A DNA stretch of 64,000 nucleotides. Origin: Pseudonocardia autotrophica. Lineage in GTDB: Bacteria; Actinomycetota; Actinomycetes; Mycobacteriales; Pseudonocardiaceae. This document shows, piece after piece, positions 7,783 through 15,282 of this stretch. Made by a program: the position numbers and the translations under genes. Under the pieces are notes generated by a model, which did no database searches, was not told where the DNA came from, and was given only the letters and a program-made list of their open reading frames with translations. How positions within the stretch are numbered: the stretch's first letter is position 1; each line of letters starts with the position of its first letter. The stretch spans positions 1 through 64,000 of the forward strand of contig NZ_JNYD01000010.1 of assembly GCF_000717175.1 (NCBI RefSeq), read 5' to 3'.

Positions 7783-8970
7783 ATGGAGAAGTCAGCAGCG
7801 GTCGAGCAGGCCCTCGCCAGCATCGACGAGGCGCGTGTGGTGTCCCTGGTCCAGGACGTCTGCCGGATCCCGAGCGTGCTCGGCGACGAGCTCGCGTTCG
7901 CTCAGTACCTGGTCGACGTCATGAAGGACTCGAGCTTCACCGACGTCCGGCTGCAGGACGTGCTGCCCGACCGGCCGAACGCCATCGGCGAGCTCGACTT
8001 CGGCACGGGCCCCCGGGTCGTCCTGACCGGACACATGGACACCAAGCCCGAGTCCATCGGCTGGACCGACACGACGCCTTACTCCGGCGAGCTGATCGAC
8101 GGGCACGTCTATGGCCACGGGATCATGGACATGAAGGCGGCGCTGGTCTGCCAGATCGTCGCCGCCGAGGCCGTACGCTCCTCGGGCGTCCCGGTGTCGG
8201 GCAGGCTCGCCTTCGCCGGCGTCAGCGACCACATGGGCGACCAGCTCGGCTCGATCCGCTACTTCGACGAGTACTCCGCCGACCTGTGCGTGCTAGGGGA
8301 GCTGTCGGACAACGAGATCTACCTCGGCCACCGGGGCCGCTACTACTTCGACATCACCGCGCAGGGCAAGTCGGCGCACACCTGCCACAAGCCGCTCGCG
8401 GTCAACGCGAACATGTTGGCGGCCAAGGCGATCCTGGAGCTCGACGCGTCCCGGCTCACCCCCGAGCTCGAGCCGTGGGTCCGCGACCTGTTCGGCGAGG
8501 AGACCTACATGGCGCCCGGCCGGGTCTACGGCGGTCTGCCGCCGGGCGGGCCGTCGATGATCCCGGACGAGTGCGTGATCCGGCTCGACTGCCGCCCGCA
8601 GCCCGGGGTGTCGGTGGAGACCGTGCGTGCCGAGCTTGACCGCTGCCTCGACGCGGTCAAGGCCGCCGACCCGCGCTTCGCGGCGCGGGTCGAGCTCGCC
8701 GACGTCAAGTCCGGTTACGTGGCGGACCCGCACAGCCTCGTCGTCGAGACGATGGTCGACGCCGTCCAGCAGGTCCGCGGCACGGAGCCGACCCTGCAGG
8801 CCGCGGGCTGGCTCGGCGACACCGCCAGCTTCGGCGACACGATCCCCACGGTGATCTTCGGTCCGGGCGGCGAGCCGGTGTACTGCCCGAACGAGCGGCT
8901 CTCGGTCGCGGACATCGTCGAGGCCACCAAGGTCTACACCGCCTTCGCGACGCTGGCGCTGCTGACGTGA
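7783..8970 (+). CDS. M20/ArgE-DapE family metallopeptidase-like amidohydrolase with altered active site
   Basis: The 395-residue protein has the M20 fold: metal motif LTGHMDTKPE (His84, Asp86), GHGIMDMKAAL (Asp116), and a dimerisation domain marked by GKSAHTCHKPLAVNAN. Enzymes of this family hydrolyse N-acyl or peptide bonds. The usual Glu-Glu pair (SDEEG in DapE) reads VSDHMGDQLGS (Asp149-His150), and the C-terminal histidine ligand reads VYCPNERLS, with Tyr in place of His. The catalysis may therefore differ from the norm. ATG 7783 is preferred for its GGGAG at 7774-7778; an earlier in-frame ATG lies in the promoter. It heads an operon in which the next gene overlaps it by four bases (GTGA). 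Confidence 0.8.
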   Translation: MEKSAAVEQALASIDEARVVSLVQDVCRIPSVLGDELAFAQYLVDVMKDSSFTDVRLQDVLPDRPNAIGELDFGTGPRVVLTGHMDTKPESIGWTDTTPYSGELIDGHVYGHGIMDMKAALVCQIVAAEAVRSSGVPVSGRLAFAGVSDHMGDQLGSIRYFDEYSADLCVLGELSDNEIYLGHRGRYYFDITAQGKSAHTCHKPLAVNANMLAAKAILELDASRLTPELEPWVRDLFGEETYMAPGRVYGGLPPGGPSMIPDECVIRLDCRPQPGVSVETVRAELDRCLDAVKAADPRFAARVELADVKSGYVADPHSLVVETMVDAVQQVRGTEPTLQAAGWLGDTASFGDTIPTVIFGPGGEPVYCPNERLSVADIVEATKVYTAFATLALLT

Positions 8971-10076
8971 GCGCCCCGGCCACGGCTGCCCCGTCGTTCG
9001 AGCACCTGCTGGAACGTCCGGACCTGGTGTGGATGGGGCAGAACACCACCCACCTGGAACCGCCCGCCGAGGTGCTCGCCGCGCTGGAGGAGAGCACCCG
9101 GCGCCGCGAGTTCCAGCTCTACGCCCCGGCGCTGGGCTTCGAGCGGCTGCGCACACAGATCGTCGAGGACCTCGGGCTGACCGGTGCCGACGCGTGGATC
9201 ACCGACGGCGCGGTGGGCGGGCTCCACCACATCTGCACCGGCCTGGCCGGGTCGGTCTCCCAGGTGGTCACGAGCGACCCGGGATGGCCATGGCCGGCCC
9301 GGTTCGCGGGTCTGGAGGGCGTGCCTGTCACGACCCTGGAGCTGTACTCCGCCGAGCAGGGCTACCGCGTCACCGCCCAGCAGATCGCCGAGGTGATCGA
9401 GCCCCGCTCGCTGATCTACCTGATCGACCCGCTGAATCCGCTCGGCAGCCGCTACACCCGCGCCGAGCTCGTCGCGATCACCGACCTCGCCCGACAGACG
9501 GGCTCGCTCGTCGTGCACGATTGCACCTACCGACACTTCGCCAGCGACCACACCCTCGCGGCGGAGCTCTACCCCGAGGGCACGTTCACCACCTACTCGT
9601 TCTCCAAGTGGCTGGGTCTGGCCGGGCTGCGGCTCGGCGCGGTGGTGGCGGTGCCGGAGCTGCTCGGGCGGCTGACCGAGGTTCCGTCGAACCCGCTGGG
9701 CGCCAACATTCAGGCCCAGCGCGCGGCGATGGCGGGGCTGTCGGTGAAGGAACCGTGGCTCGCCCGCGTGCGCGCGACCAACCGGACCAACCAGGAGACG
9801 GTCCGGCTCGCCGTGCAGCGCAGCGGGCTCGGCGAGCTCGTGGTGTTCCCCTCACACGGGAACTTCGTCGCCGTGGACATCGCGGGTAGCGGCTGGTCCG
9901 CCGACGCGCTGTGCGCCGCCATGCTCGAGCGGAACGTGTTCATTCGGCCCGGGACCTACCAGTCCCCGCGCTTCGGCGAGCGCTTCGTGAAGGTCAGCAC
10001 ATCGGTCCCCGAGGAGTGGGGCGAGCGGTTCGCTGCGGCTTGGGCGGACCTGTCGACCCCTGCGAGCCAGGCTTGA
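8967..10076 (+). CDS. PLP-dependent aminotransferase, class I/II (fold type I)
   Basis: The 369-residue protein has the aspartate-aminotransferase fold: YAPALGFERLR, LIYLIDPLNPLGSRY in place of the NPTG motif, VVHDCTYRHF for the Asp that binds the pyridine nitrogen, and TTYSFSKWLGLAGLRLG with the PLP-binding Lys. The C-terminal Arg region is FGERFVKVS. It transfers an amino group between an amino acid or amine and a keto acid; the substrate is unknown. The GTG start overlaps the peptidase stop (GTGA) and the end overlaps the amidase start (TTGA), so all three are coupled. It may generate the semialdehyde or keto acid that the divergent MmsA-like enzyme oxidises. Confidence 0.82.
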   Translation: MSAPATAAPSFEHLLERPDLVWMGQNTTHLEPPAEVLAALEESTRRREFQLYAPALGFERLRTQIVEDLGLTGADAWITDGAVGGLHHICTGLAGSVSQVVTSDPGWPWPARFAGLEGVPVTTLELYSAEQGYRVTAQQIAEVIEPRSLIYLIDPLNPLGSRYTRAELVAITDLARQTGSLVVHDCTYRHFASDHTLAAELYPEGTFTTYSFSKWLGLAGLRLGAVVAVPELLGRLTEVPSNPLGANIQAQRAAMAGLSVKEPWLARVRATNRTNQETVRLAVQRSGLGELVVFPSHGNFVAVDIAGSGWSADALCAAMLERNVFIRPGTYQSPRFGERFVKVSTSVPEEWGERFAAAWADLSTPASQA

Positions 10077-11512
10077 CCGCGGCGGCGCGCTACACCGAAC
10101 TCGACGCCGAGGAGTACCGGGCGGCGTCTGGGCTGGAGCTCGGGCGCCGGGTCGCTGCCGGCGAGATCTCCCCGGTGCACCTGGCCGAGCTGGCCCTAGG
10201 CCTGGCCGCGGAGGCCGAACCCGCGCTCAACGCCTACGCCGTCCTGCTCCCCGAGCGGGCCCGCGCCGCGGCGGTGCATCTCGAGGCCGAGGTGCGGGCT
10301 GGCCGCGTGCGCAGTCCGCTGCACGGGGTCCCGATCGCCGTGAAGGACAACATGCTGGAGGAGGGGCTCCCAGCCGGAAAGGGCTCCCTGACCAGCTCGG
10401 ACACGCCGGCCGCCGCATCGTCGCCCATGGTGGGCAGGCTCCTCGACGCGGGCACCGTGGTCATCGGACGCACCACCACCCCGGAGTTCGGGTGGAAGGG
10501 CACGGGGATCTCGCCGCGCACCGGCGTCACCCGCAACCCGTGGGACCCGACCCGCAGCTCCGGTGGCTCCAGCGCGGGTTCCGGCGCGACCGTCGGCAGT
10601 GGCGCGGTGCCGATAGCCACCGGCACGGACGCGGGTGGCTCGGTCCGGATCCCCGCCGCGTTCTGCGGCGCCGTCGGGCTCAAGCCGACGCTCGGCGCCG
10701 TACCGGTCTGGCCGGGCACCGTCAACGAGAACCTCTCGCACGCTGGTCCGATCACCCGCGACGTGCGGGACGCACGAGCCGTCCTCGACCTCACCCGCGG
10801 ACCCGACGCGCGCGACCCCCAGTCGTACTGGTCCCGTCCACCCGCTCCCGACAGCGGGCGCAGGCTGCGCATCGGCGTCGTCCGGGCGCCGTTCGGGATC
10901 GCTCCGGAGGCGCCGGTCGGCCGGGTCGTCGATCCTGCCCTCGACGCGGTCGTGGCGGCGGGCGGCGCCGAATACCGCCAGGTCGAGCTGCCCGCGGCGC
11001 TGCCGCGCGCGGTGTTCGAGGCGCTTTGGGTGACCGGACGTGGCCTGGGGTTCCGCGACCTCGCCCGCGAGCACGCCGCGGTCATGGACCCGGGCCTCGT
11101 CCGGCTCGGTCCGCTCGCCGAGACCTACAGCCTGGGCGACTACTACGAGGCGCTGGCCGCGCGCCGCGCGTTCAACACCGCGATGGCCCGGACGCTCGAC
11201 AAGTGGGACCTGCTCGTCATGCCCACGATGCCCCTGACCGCCTTCGCCGCAGACGCGGAGGTCCCCGAGGGCGGGGAGGCCGACGCGCCGCTCCCGTGGA
11301 TCACCTGGACTCCGTACACGTACCCGTTCAACATCACCGGCCAGCCCGCCGTCACCGTGCCGTGCGGGCTCGCGGGAGACGGGCTCCCGGTGGCGCTGCA
11401 GGTTGTGGGGCCGTGGGCGCACGACGACCGGGTCCTCGGCTTCGCGGCCCACGCCCAGGACGTCCTCGGTCCCGCACGGGCCGCTTCGCGTCCGCGAGAA
11501 TCACAAAGTTAA
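10073..11512 (+). CDS. Amidase-signature family amidase
   Basis: The protein of about 479 residues has the complete Ser-cisSer-Lys triad: Lys in GVPIAVKDNMLE, cis-Ser in TRSSGGSSAGSGATVGSG, and nucleophile Ser in TDAGGSVRIPAAFCG. These enzymes hydrolyse amides to acid and ammonia. I place the start at TTG 10073, which overlaps the aminotransferase stop as TTGA and begins the conserved LTAAARYTELDAEEYRAAS region. Longer readings to 9911 would run 160 bases inside the previous gene. It closes the operon; the GntR gene follows after 113 bases. Confidence 0.82.
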   Translation: MTAAARYTELDAEEYRAASGLELGRRVAAGEISPVHLAELALGLAAEAEPALNAYAVLLPERARAAAVHLEAEVRAGRVRSPLHGVPIAVKDNMLEEGLPAGKGSLTSSDTPAAASSPMVGRLLDAGTVVIGRTTTPEFGWKGTGISPRTGVTRNPWDPTRSSGGSSAGSGATVGSGAVPIATGTDAGGSVRIPAAFCGAVGLKPTLGAVPVWPGTVNENLSHAGPITRDVRDARAVLDLTRGPDARDPQSYWSRPPAPDSGRRLRIGVVRAPFGIAPEAPVGRVVDPALDAVVAAGGAEYRQVELPAALPRAVFEALWVTGRGLGFRDLAREHAAVMDPGLVRLGPLAETYSLGDYYEALAARRAFNTAMARTLDKWDLLVMPTMPLTAFAADAEVPEGGEADAPLPWITWTPYTYPFNITGQPAVTVPCGLAGDGLPVALQVVGPWAHDDRVLGFAAHAQDVLGPARAASRPRESQS

Positions 11513-11625
11513 CGGCAGTGGCCCTTTCGTCACCGCGAACCGGGCGCGGAGAGTGCAAGGTTGTACCACCACAAGGATCACCGGAGACCCCGACCCGCCG
11601 GGGGAGTGCGAAGGAAAAGACGATC

Positions 11626-12366
11626 ATGAGGCCGAGCGTGGGCACGCCCCCGGCGCCGAAGGCGTCCACCCGCAGGTCGACGCCGGACTTCACCGGCCTG
11701 ACCCTGCCGGAGCCCGGCGCGGACACCCACCTCCAGATCAAGGAGGTCGTGTACCGCCGCCTAGTCCGGGCGATCGTCGAGCTGGAGCTCGAGCCGGGCA
11801 CCCAGCTCCGCGAGCGCCAGCTCGCTGAGCAGATGGGGGTCAGCAAGACCCCGATCCGCGAGGCGCTGGTCCGGCTGGAGAAGGAGGGCCTGGTCACGGT
11901 GGCCCCGTACCGGGGCGCAATCGTTCGCGGCTACACGCACGCGGACATCCGCGAGATCTATGAGCTCCGTGAGCTGTTGGAGGGCTTCTGCGCGCGGCGG
12001 GCGGCCATGCAGATCAGTGACGCGGACGAGGCGGATCTGCGGGCCAACGTGCGGCAGAGCCGTGGGCAGCTCGACGCGGGCGAGCTGGACGGCATCCCGG
12101 CGCTCTTCGACGGCTTCGACCGCATCCTCTACCGGCAGGCGGCCGGGCACCGTATCGGCGGCATGCTCGTCGAGCTCGACGCCCACCTCGAGCGGCTGGG
12201 CAACCTCACGGTCGCCGTGCCCGGCCGCCTCGACGCCTCGGTCCGCCAGCACGAGGAGATTGTCACCGCCATCACGAAGCGGGATCCCGCCGCCGCCGAG
12301 GCGGCGTGCCGTGAGCACATCCGCAGCGTCTTCGCCGACCTCGTCAACGCGCTTCCGGACGAATGA
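11626..12366 (+). CDS. GntR-family transcriptional regulator with FCD ligand domain
   Basis: The 246-residue protein has an N-terminal winged helix (YRRLVRAIVELELEPG, LAEQMGVSKTPIREALVRLEKEGLV split over two motifs) and an all-helical FCD domain with IREIYELRELLEGFCAR and a metal-binding pattern of Asp and His residues (FDGFDRILY, HEEIVTA, CREHIRSVF). ATG 11626 has AAGGAAA nine bases upstream. FCD regulators usually repress catabolic operons and release DNA on binding an organic acid. The repeated TTGAGATCTCAA palindromes are its probable sites; none lies in the 113 bases before its own gene, so it may be expressed independently. Confidence 0.85.
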   Translation: MRPSVGTPPAPKASTRRSTPDFTGLTLPEPGADTHLQIKEVVYRRLVRAIVELELEPGTQLRERQLAEQMGVSKTPIREALVRLEKEGLVTVAPYRGAIVRGYTHADIREIYELRELLEGFCARRAAMQISDADEADLRANVRQSRGQLDAGELDGIPALFDGFDRILYRQAAGHRIGGMLVELDAHLERLGNLTVAVPGRLDASVRQHEEIVTAITKRDPAAAEAACREHIRSVFADLVNALPDE

Positions 12367-12810
12367 TAAGTCGCCGCCGGTACATAGGTCTGTGCAGGCG
12401 CGGTTGTGGTGGTCGTCGCGATCAGCAACCCCGTGTCCCTCGACAAGTCCAGAGTCGCCGAGTTCGTGCGGCGGCTTTCCCTCTCCAGAATTGCGGTCGC
12501 GTCGTTTGACCAGGGGCTCCTGCGCGTCCTGGCCTCCAACGCGGGCTGATGCGCCGCTCGCCTCAGGTGAGTAGCGCCCGCTGGCTGGGGAGCTGCGAAC
12601 AAGTGGCTACGGCGCGGACGGACACCGGCTTCGTCGGCGCCGAGACCGTCCGCTTCTTCGTCCGGCCCAGACTCGCGACCGGTCGTAGGCGAACCCGAGG
12701 GGGCACAGCGTGAGATCTGCGGATTGAGGGCAGTTCTCGCGGTGGTCGGGTCCGCGGTGGGCCGCGGCTACTCGGATCGGAGCCTGTAAGACCGGACTGT
12801 CAGCCGTGAT
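12367..12810. other. Non-coding gap left of the island boundary
   Basis: No convincing gene is seen. A short open stretch at about 12405-12550 has no start or family signature I recognise. The gap leads into the direct repeat that marks the left end of the proposed island. Confidence 0.5.
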
Positions 12811-12943
12811 CAGCTGACTCCTTTTCCGCTGTACCGGCGAACAAGCGGTCACTATGATCTTGAAATACGAAGCAGGCCAGAGCGACAACGCTTTGGCCTG
12901 CTACTTCTGTGCGCCGCGAGGGAATCGAACCCCCAACCCGCTG
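12811..12943 (-). repeat. Left direct repeat of the tRNA-Lys island: tRNA-Lys 3' half with its terminator
   Basis: This copy is collinear with 54983-55116. Both begin with CAGCTGACTC, both have GAYCTTGAA about 55 bases before the tRNA end, and 12868-12943 matches 55041-55116 at 73 of 76 positions by eye. It contains the tRNA-Lys acceptor end, T arm and variable loop (12910-12943) and the hairpin after the tRNA, but no anticodon loop or 5' half. A displaced tRNA 3' end of this type is the normal scar at the far end of an element integrated into a tRNA gene. Confidence 0.75.
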
Positions 12944-13081
12944 GAGGGGAGTCGGGTGCTGGCCCAGGATCTCCGAAGATTGTTCGTGCTGGTCAGTTGC
13001 TGTATATCGGCTCAGTCGATCATCGGCGGTGCTCGTAGTTCGTCACGGTGATCGGTGGTAAGCGGTGACCAAAACGGTGAC
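12856..13081. repeat. Attachment-like module A
   Basis: The order is GATCTTG (12856-12862), tRNA-Lys 3' half (12910-12943), junction GAGGGGAGTCGGGTG directly after it, then GTAAGCGGTGACC starting at 13058 and a third CGGTGA copy. CGGTGA occurs three times in 13046-13080, resembling arm-type integrase sites. Modules B (21827-22055) and C (33174-33400) have the same order and spacing. The following 250 bases to the next gene show nothing I recognise. Confidence 0.65.
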
Positions 13082-13337
13082 TGCGCTTCGGCCTTACTAC
13101 CCGAGGGACCCCTGACGGGCCTGCGCGTCCTGGGGTCCGGCTCCCCAACGGTTTCAGCCGCTTCGCCGGTTTCGGTCACGCCTCCCGTCGCTGCCGCCGT
13201 GGTCTTTGTCGGACCGTCGGTACTGGATCAAGGACTTCAGCGCGAACGTGCCCTCATTCTCGGCAACGCAAGACGGTCGGCTGCGCACTGTTCGCGGCCG
13301 ACCGCCTCGTCGGTGGGCCGGAGGGTGGCGATCGTGA

Positions 13338-13730
13338 TTAGGAACCGGGTGGCCGCTCTGCCTCGAACTCGGCCAGGGCCTCGGCGAGCAGTGGATAGGC
13401 GACAAGGGGAACGTGGTAGCCACCGGTCAACCCGGTGAGCCGCAACGTCTCCACGATCTCCTCGGGCTCCACCCCGGCCCGCAGGGCCTCCAGCATGTGG
13501 AAGCGGCAGCCCCGGTGGAAGTGGGCGGCCGCGTCCAGCGCGAGCAGGACGAGCTGGCGCACCGGTTCCGACAGCGAGGTGCCCGGTCCCATCGCGTGCC
13601 GGTAGCCGGCGTGGAAGTCCAGGAGCGCCTGCGGATCGAAGCGGGCGGCGACCTCGAACACCTCGGGGTAATGGCCACGGTCCGCGCGGATGCGGGCGAG
13701 GACGTCCTCGCCGGTGAGCTCGGTGCTCAT
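13338..13730 (-). CDS. Carboxymuconolactone decarboxylase/AhpD-like protein
   Basis: The 130-residue helical protein has the CMD family pattern: ARFDPQALLDFHAGYRHAM, SEPVRQLVLLALDAAAHF and HRGCRFHMLEALRAGVEPEEIVETLRL. The usual CxxC of the AhpD redox branch reads HRGCRFH, so it is more likely a decarboxylase-type or structural relative than a peroxidase partner. ATG 13730 is seven bases from the stop of the dehydroquinase-like gene upstream, so it is the last gene of that minus-strand operon. Its end lies about 260 bases from module A. Confidence 0.78.
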   Translation of the reverse strand: MSTELTGEDVLARIRADRGHYPEVFEVAARFDPQALLDFHAGYRHAMGPGTSLSEPVRQLVLLALDAAAHFHRGCRFHMLEALRAGVEPEEIVETLRLTGLTGGYHVPLVAYPLLAEALAEFEAERPPGS

Positions 13731-13737
13731 CGCGCCG

Positions 13738-14268
13738 CTACTCGGACTTGGCACCGAAGAACGTCTCGTCGTCCAGGGCGAGTACCAGGGAGAGCAGCGC
13801 ACCCAGGTAGCTGTACTCGCGCATGCCCATGAACTGGCCGGACACGAACGGCGTGAAGGTGGACTCACCCGGGCCGTAGACCGGGCCGCGCGCAGTCGCC
13901 GCCGACGCCCTGATGTTGGCGAAATGCACCTCGACCACCGGCTTCCCGGTGTCGTAGAGGGCGAAGGGGACCGAGTGGCTGGTGGTGGTCAACCCTGCCG
14001 GGTTGACGAGGTACCCGTCCACGCGATCGCCGGACTCGTGGATGTACTCGAGGATGTCGCCCTCGTGGTTCGACAGGAACCGCTCGATCACGACGCCGAG
14101 GCGGGCGCCCCACTCCTCGGTGAACCGGCCCAGACCCTCGGCGGAGACGGCGGGGCCGTACATCCGCTTGTTCCGCCGGGCGAGGTTGGAGACGTTCGGC
14201 CCGTCGATCACGGCGATGGTGTAGCGCTGGTCGCTCGTGCGAAGTCCGTCGATGGCGGAAGGGGTCAT
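13738..14268 (-). CDS. Type II 3-dehydroquinate dehydratase-like protein, divergent
   Basis: The 176-residue protein has the AroQ order of motifs: AVIDGPNVSNLARRNKRMYG (compare GPNLN), FLSNHEGDILEYIH (compare NHEG), YLVNPAGLTTTSHSVPFAL (compare NPGAYTHTS) and KPVVEVHFANI with the catalytic-type His. The middle and C-terminal parts, including the usual RxxS and GxxGY segments, differ. A gene in an operon with an acyl-CoA ligase, a lyase and an LLM monooxygenase is unlikely to serve the shikimate pathway. It probably acts on a related cyclic hydroxy acid. Its ATG overlaps the lyase stop by one base (TGATG). Confidence 0.75.
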   Translation of the reverse strand: MTPSAIDGLRTSDQRYTIAVIDGPNVSNLARRNKRMYGPAVSAEGLGRFTEEWGARLGVVIERFLSNHEGDILEYIHESGDRVDGYLVNPAGLTTTSHSVPFALYDTGKPVVEVHFANIRASAATARGPVYGPGESTFTPFVSGQFMGMREYSYLGALLSLVLALDDETFFGAKSE

Positions 14269-15263
14269 CACTGTGCTGGCTCGCTTTCGTGGGTCGTGTT
14301 CTTCCAGGCGAAGGTCAGTGCGGCCGTTGTCCCTGCCGCTGCCGGGACGGGGCCGACGTGCCGGACGAATCCCAGGCCGGGCACGCCAGCGTCCGCCAGC
14401 CAGTTGGCCGTGTCGACGAGTGCGGTGAGGTCGAGGCGCGTGTCGTGGCCGGCGAGCTCGAGGGCCTGCGCGGCGTCCTCGGTGCAGACCCCGCCGCCCC
14501 GCTGACCCGGCATCGCGGGGTGCCCGCCGCTCCCGGCGAGGGCAACGTCGATGGTGCCGACGCCGAGCTCGGCGAGGGTGAGGACGTTGGCCACGCCGAG
14601 CCCCCGGTTGTCGTGGACCTGGACGGTCAGCGACTCCGGCGGCACGTGCTGTGCGGCGGTGTCGAGCAGCTCGCGGATCTGGGGTGGTGCGGCGTAGCCG
14701 AAGGAGTCGGCGAGCACCCAGTCCGTGACCCCGATGTCGACGAGCCGCCGCGCGATCGGCTCGAGCTCGGCCCGGCCGCGTGCGGGCCCGGTGGGGCCGC
14801 CCCACGCGAAGATCACGTAGGTGCCGAGGGTGATTCCGAGGTCCGCGGCGACGGCGGCGAGGCGTCCCAGCTCGACGAGGGACTCCTCGGTGCTACGCCC
14901 GACGTTGGCCCGGGCGAAGTCCTCGTCGGCCGAGAGCAGGAAGGCGGCGGAGTCCGCTCCCGCGTCGGCGGCGGCCCGCAGACCGCGCTCGTTGCCGATG
15001 CAGCAGCCCAACGTCAGCCCGGGCACCGCACGCACCGCGGCGAATACCTCGGCGGCGTCGGCGAGGCCGGGGATGAGGTCGGGGCGTACGAACGAGGACA
15101 GCTCGAAGTCCCGTACCCCGGCGCGGACGAGCCGCTGCACGAGCTCGATCTTCACCTCGGTCGGTACCGGATGCGCCTGGAAGGTCAGTCGGGGCGCGAT
15201 CTCCCGCAGGTGCACCGTGCTCACCGCTCTCGCCCGCTGCGCGGGCACGGGCGCTGGGTCCAT
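14268..15263 (-). CDS. HMG-CoA lyase-like DRE-TIM metallolyase with lost metal ligands
   Basis: The protein is a TIM-barrel lyase of the HMG-CoA lyase family, up to 331 residues. Recognisable parts are VHLREIAPRLTFQ at the N terminus, LGCCIGNERGL, LADSFGYAAP, VQVHDNRGLGVANV and GSGGHPAMPGQRGGGVCTED. In HMG-CoA lyase the first reads REVGPRDGLQ, with Asp as metal ligand; here Leu26 replaces Asp. The HxH pair is QVH, and the catalytic Cys loop GGCP reads GGHP. GTG 15224, directly before VHLREI, is an equally plausible start. It is coupled to the AroQ-like gene. The altered site suggests a new reaction or a non-metal mechanism. Confidence 0.75.
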   Translation of the reverse strand: MDPAPVPAQRARAVSTVHLREIAPRLTFQAHPVPTEVKIELVQRLVRAGVRDFELSSFVRPDLIPGLADAAEVFAAVRAVPGLTLGCCIGNERGLRAAADAGADSAAFLLSADEDFARANVGRSTEESLVELGRLAAVAADLGITLGTYVIFAWGGPTGPARGRAELEPIARRLVDIGVTDWVLADSFGYAAPPQIRELLDTAAQHVPPESLTVQVHDNRGLGVANVLTLAELGVGTIDVALAGSGGHPAMPGQRGGGVCTEDAAQALELAGHDTRLDLTALVDTANWLADAGVPGLGFVRHVGPVPAAAGTTAALTFAWKNTTHESEPAQ

Positions 15264-15282
15264 GACTCGCTCACAGGCTCGC

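Noticed and set aside
12910-12943. Functional tRNA gene at module A, and likewise at B and C
   Set aside because: Only T arm, variable loop and acceptor 3' strand are present; the anticodon loop and 5' half are missing.
12854-13051. Open frame beginning MILKYEAGQ over module A
   Set aside because: It is a translation of the tRNA 3' half and terminator. The parts CAPRGNRTPNPLE and GLEPRTR are familiar false proteins over tRNA genes.
13738-14268. Housekeeping aroQ of the shikimate pathway
   Set aside because: The sequence departs from AroQ in several conserved parts, and the gene is in a catabolic operon with a CoA ligase and monooxygenase.
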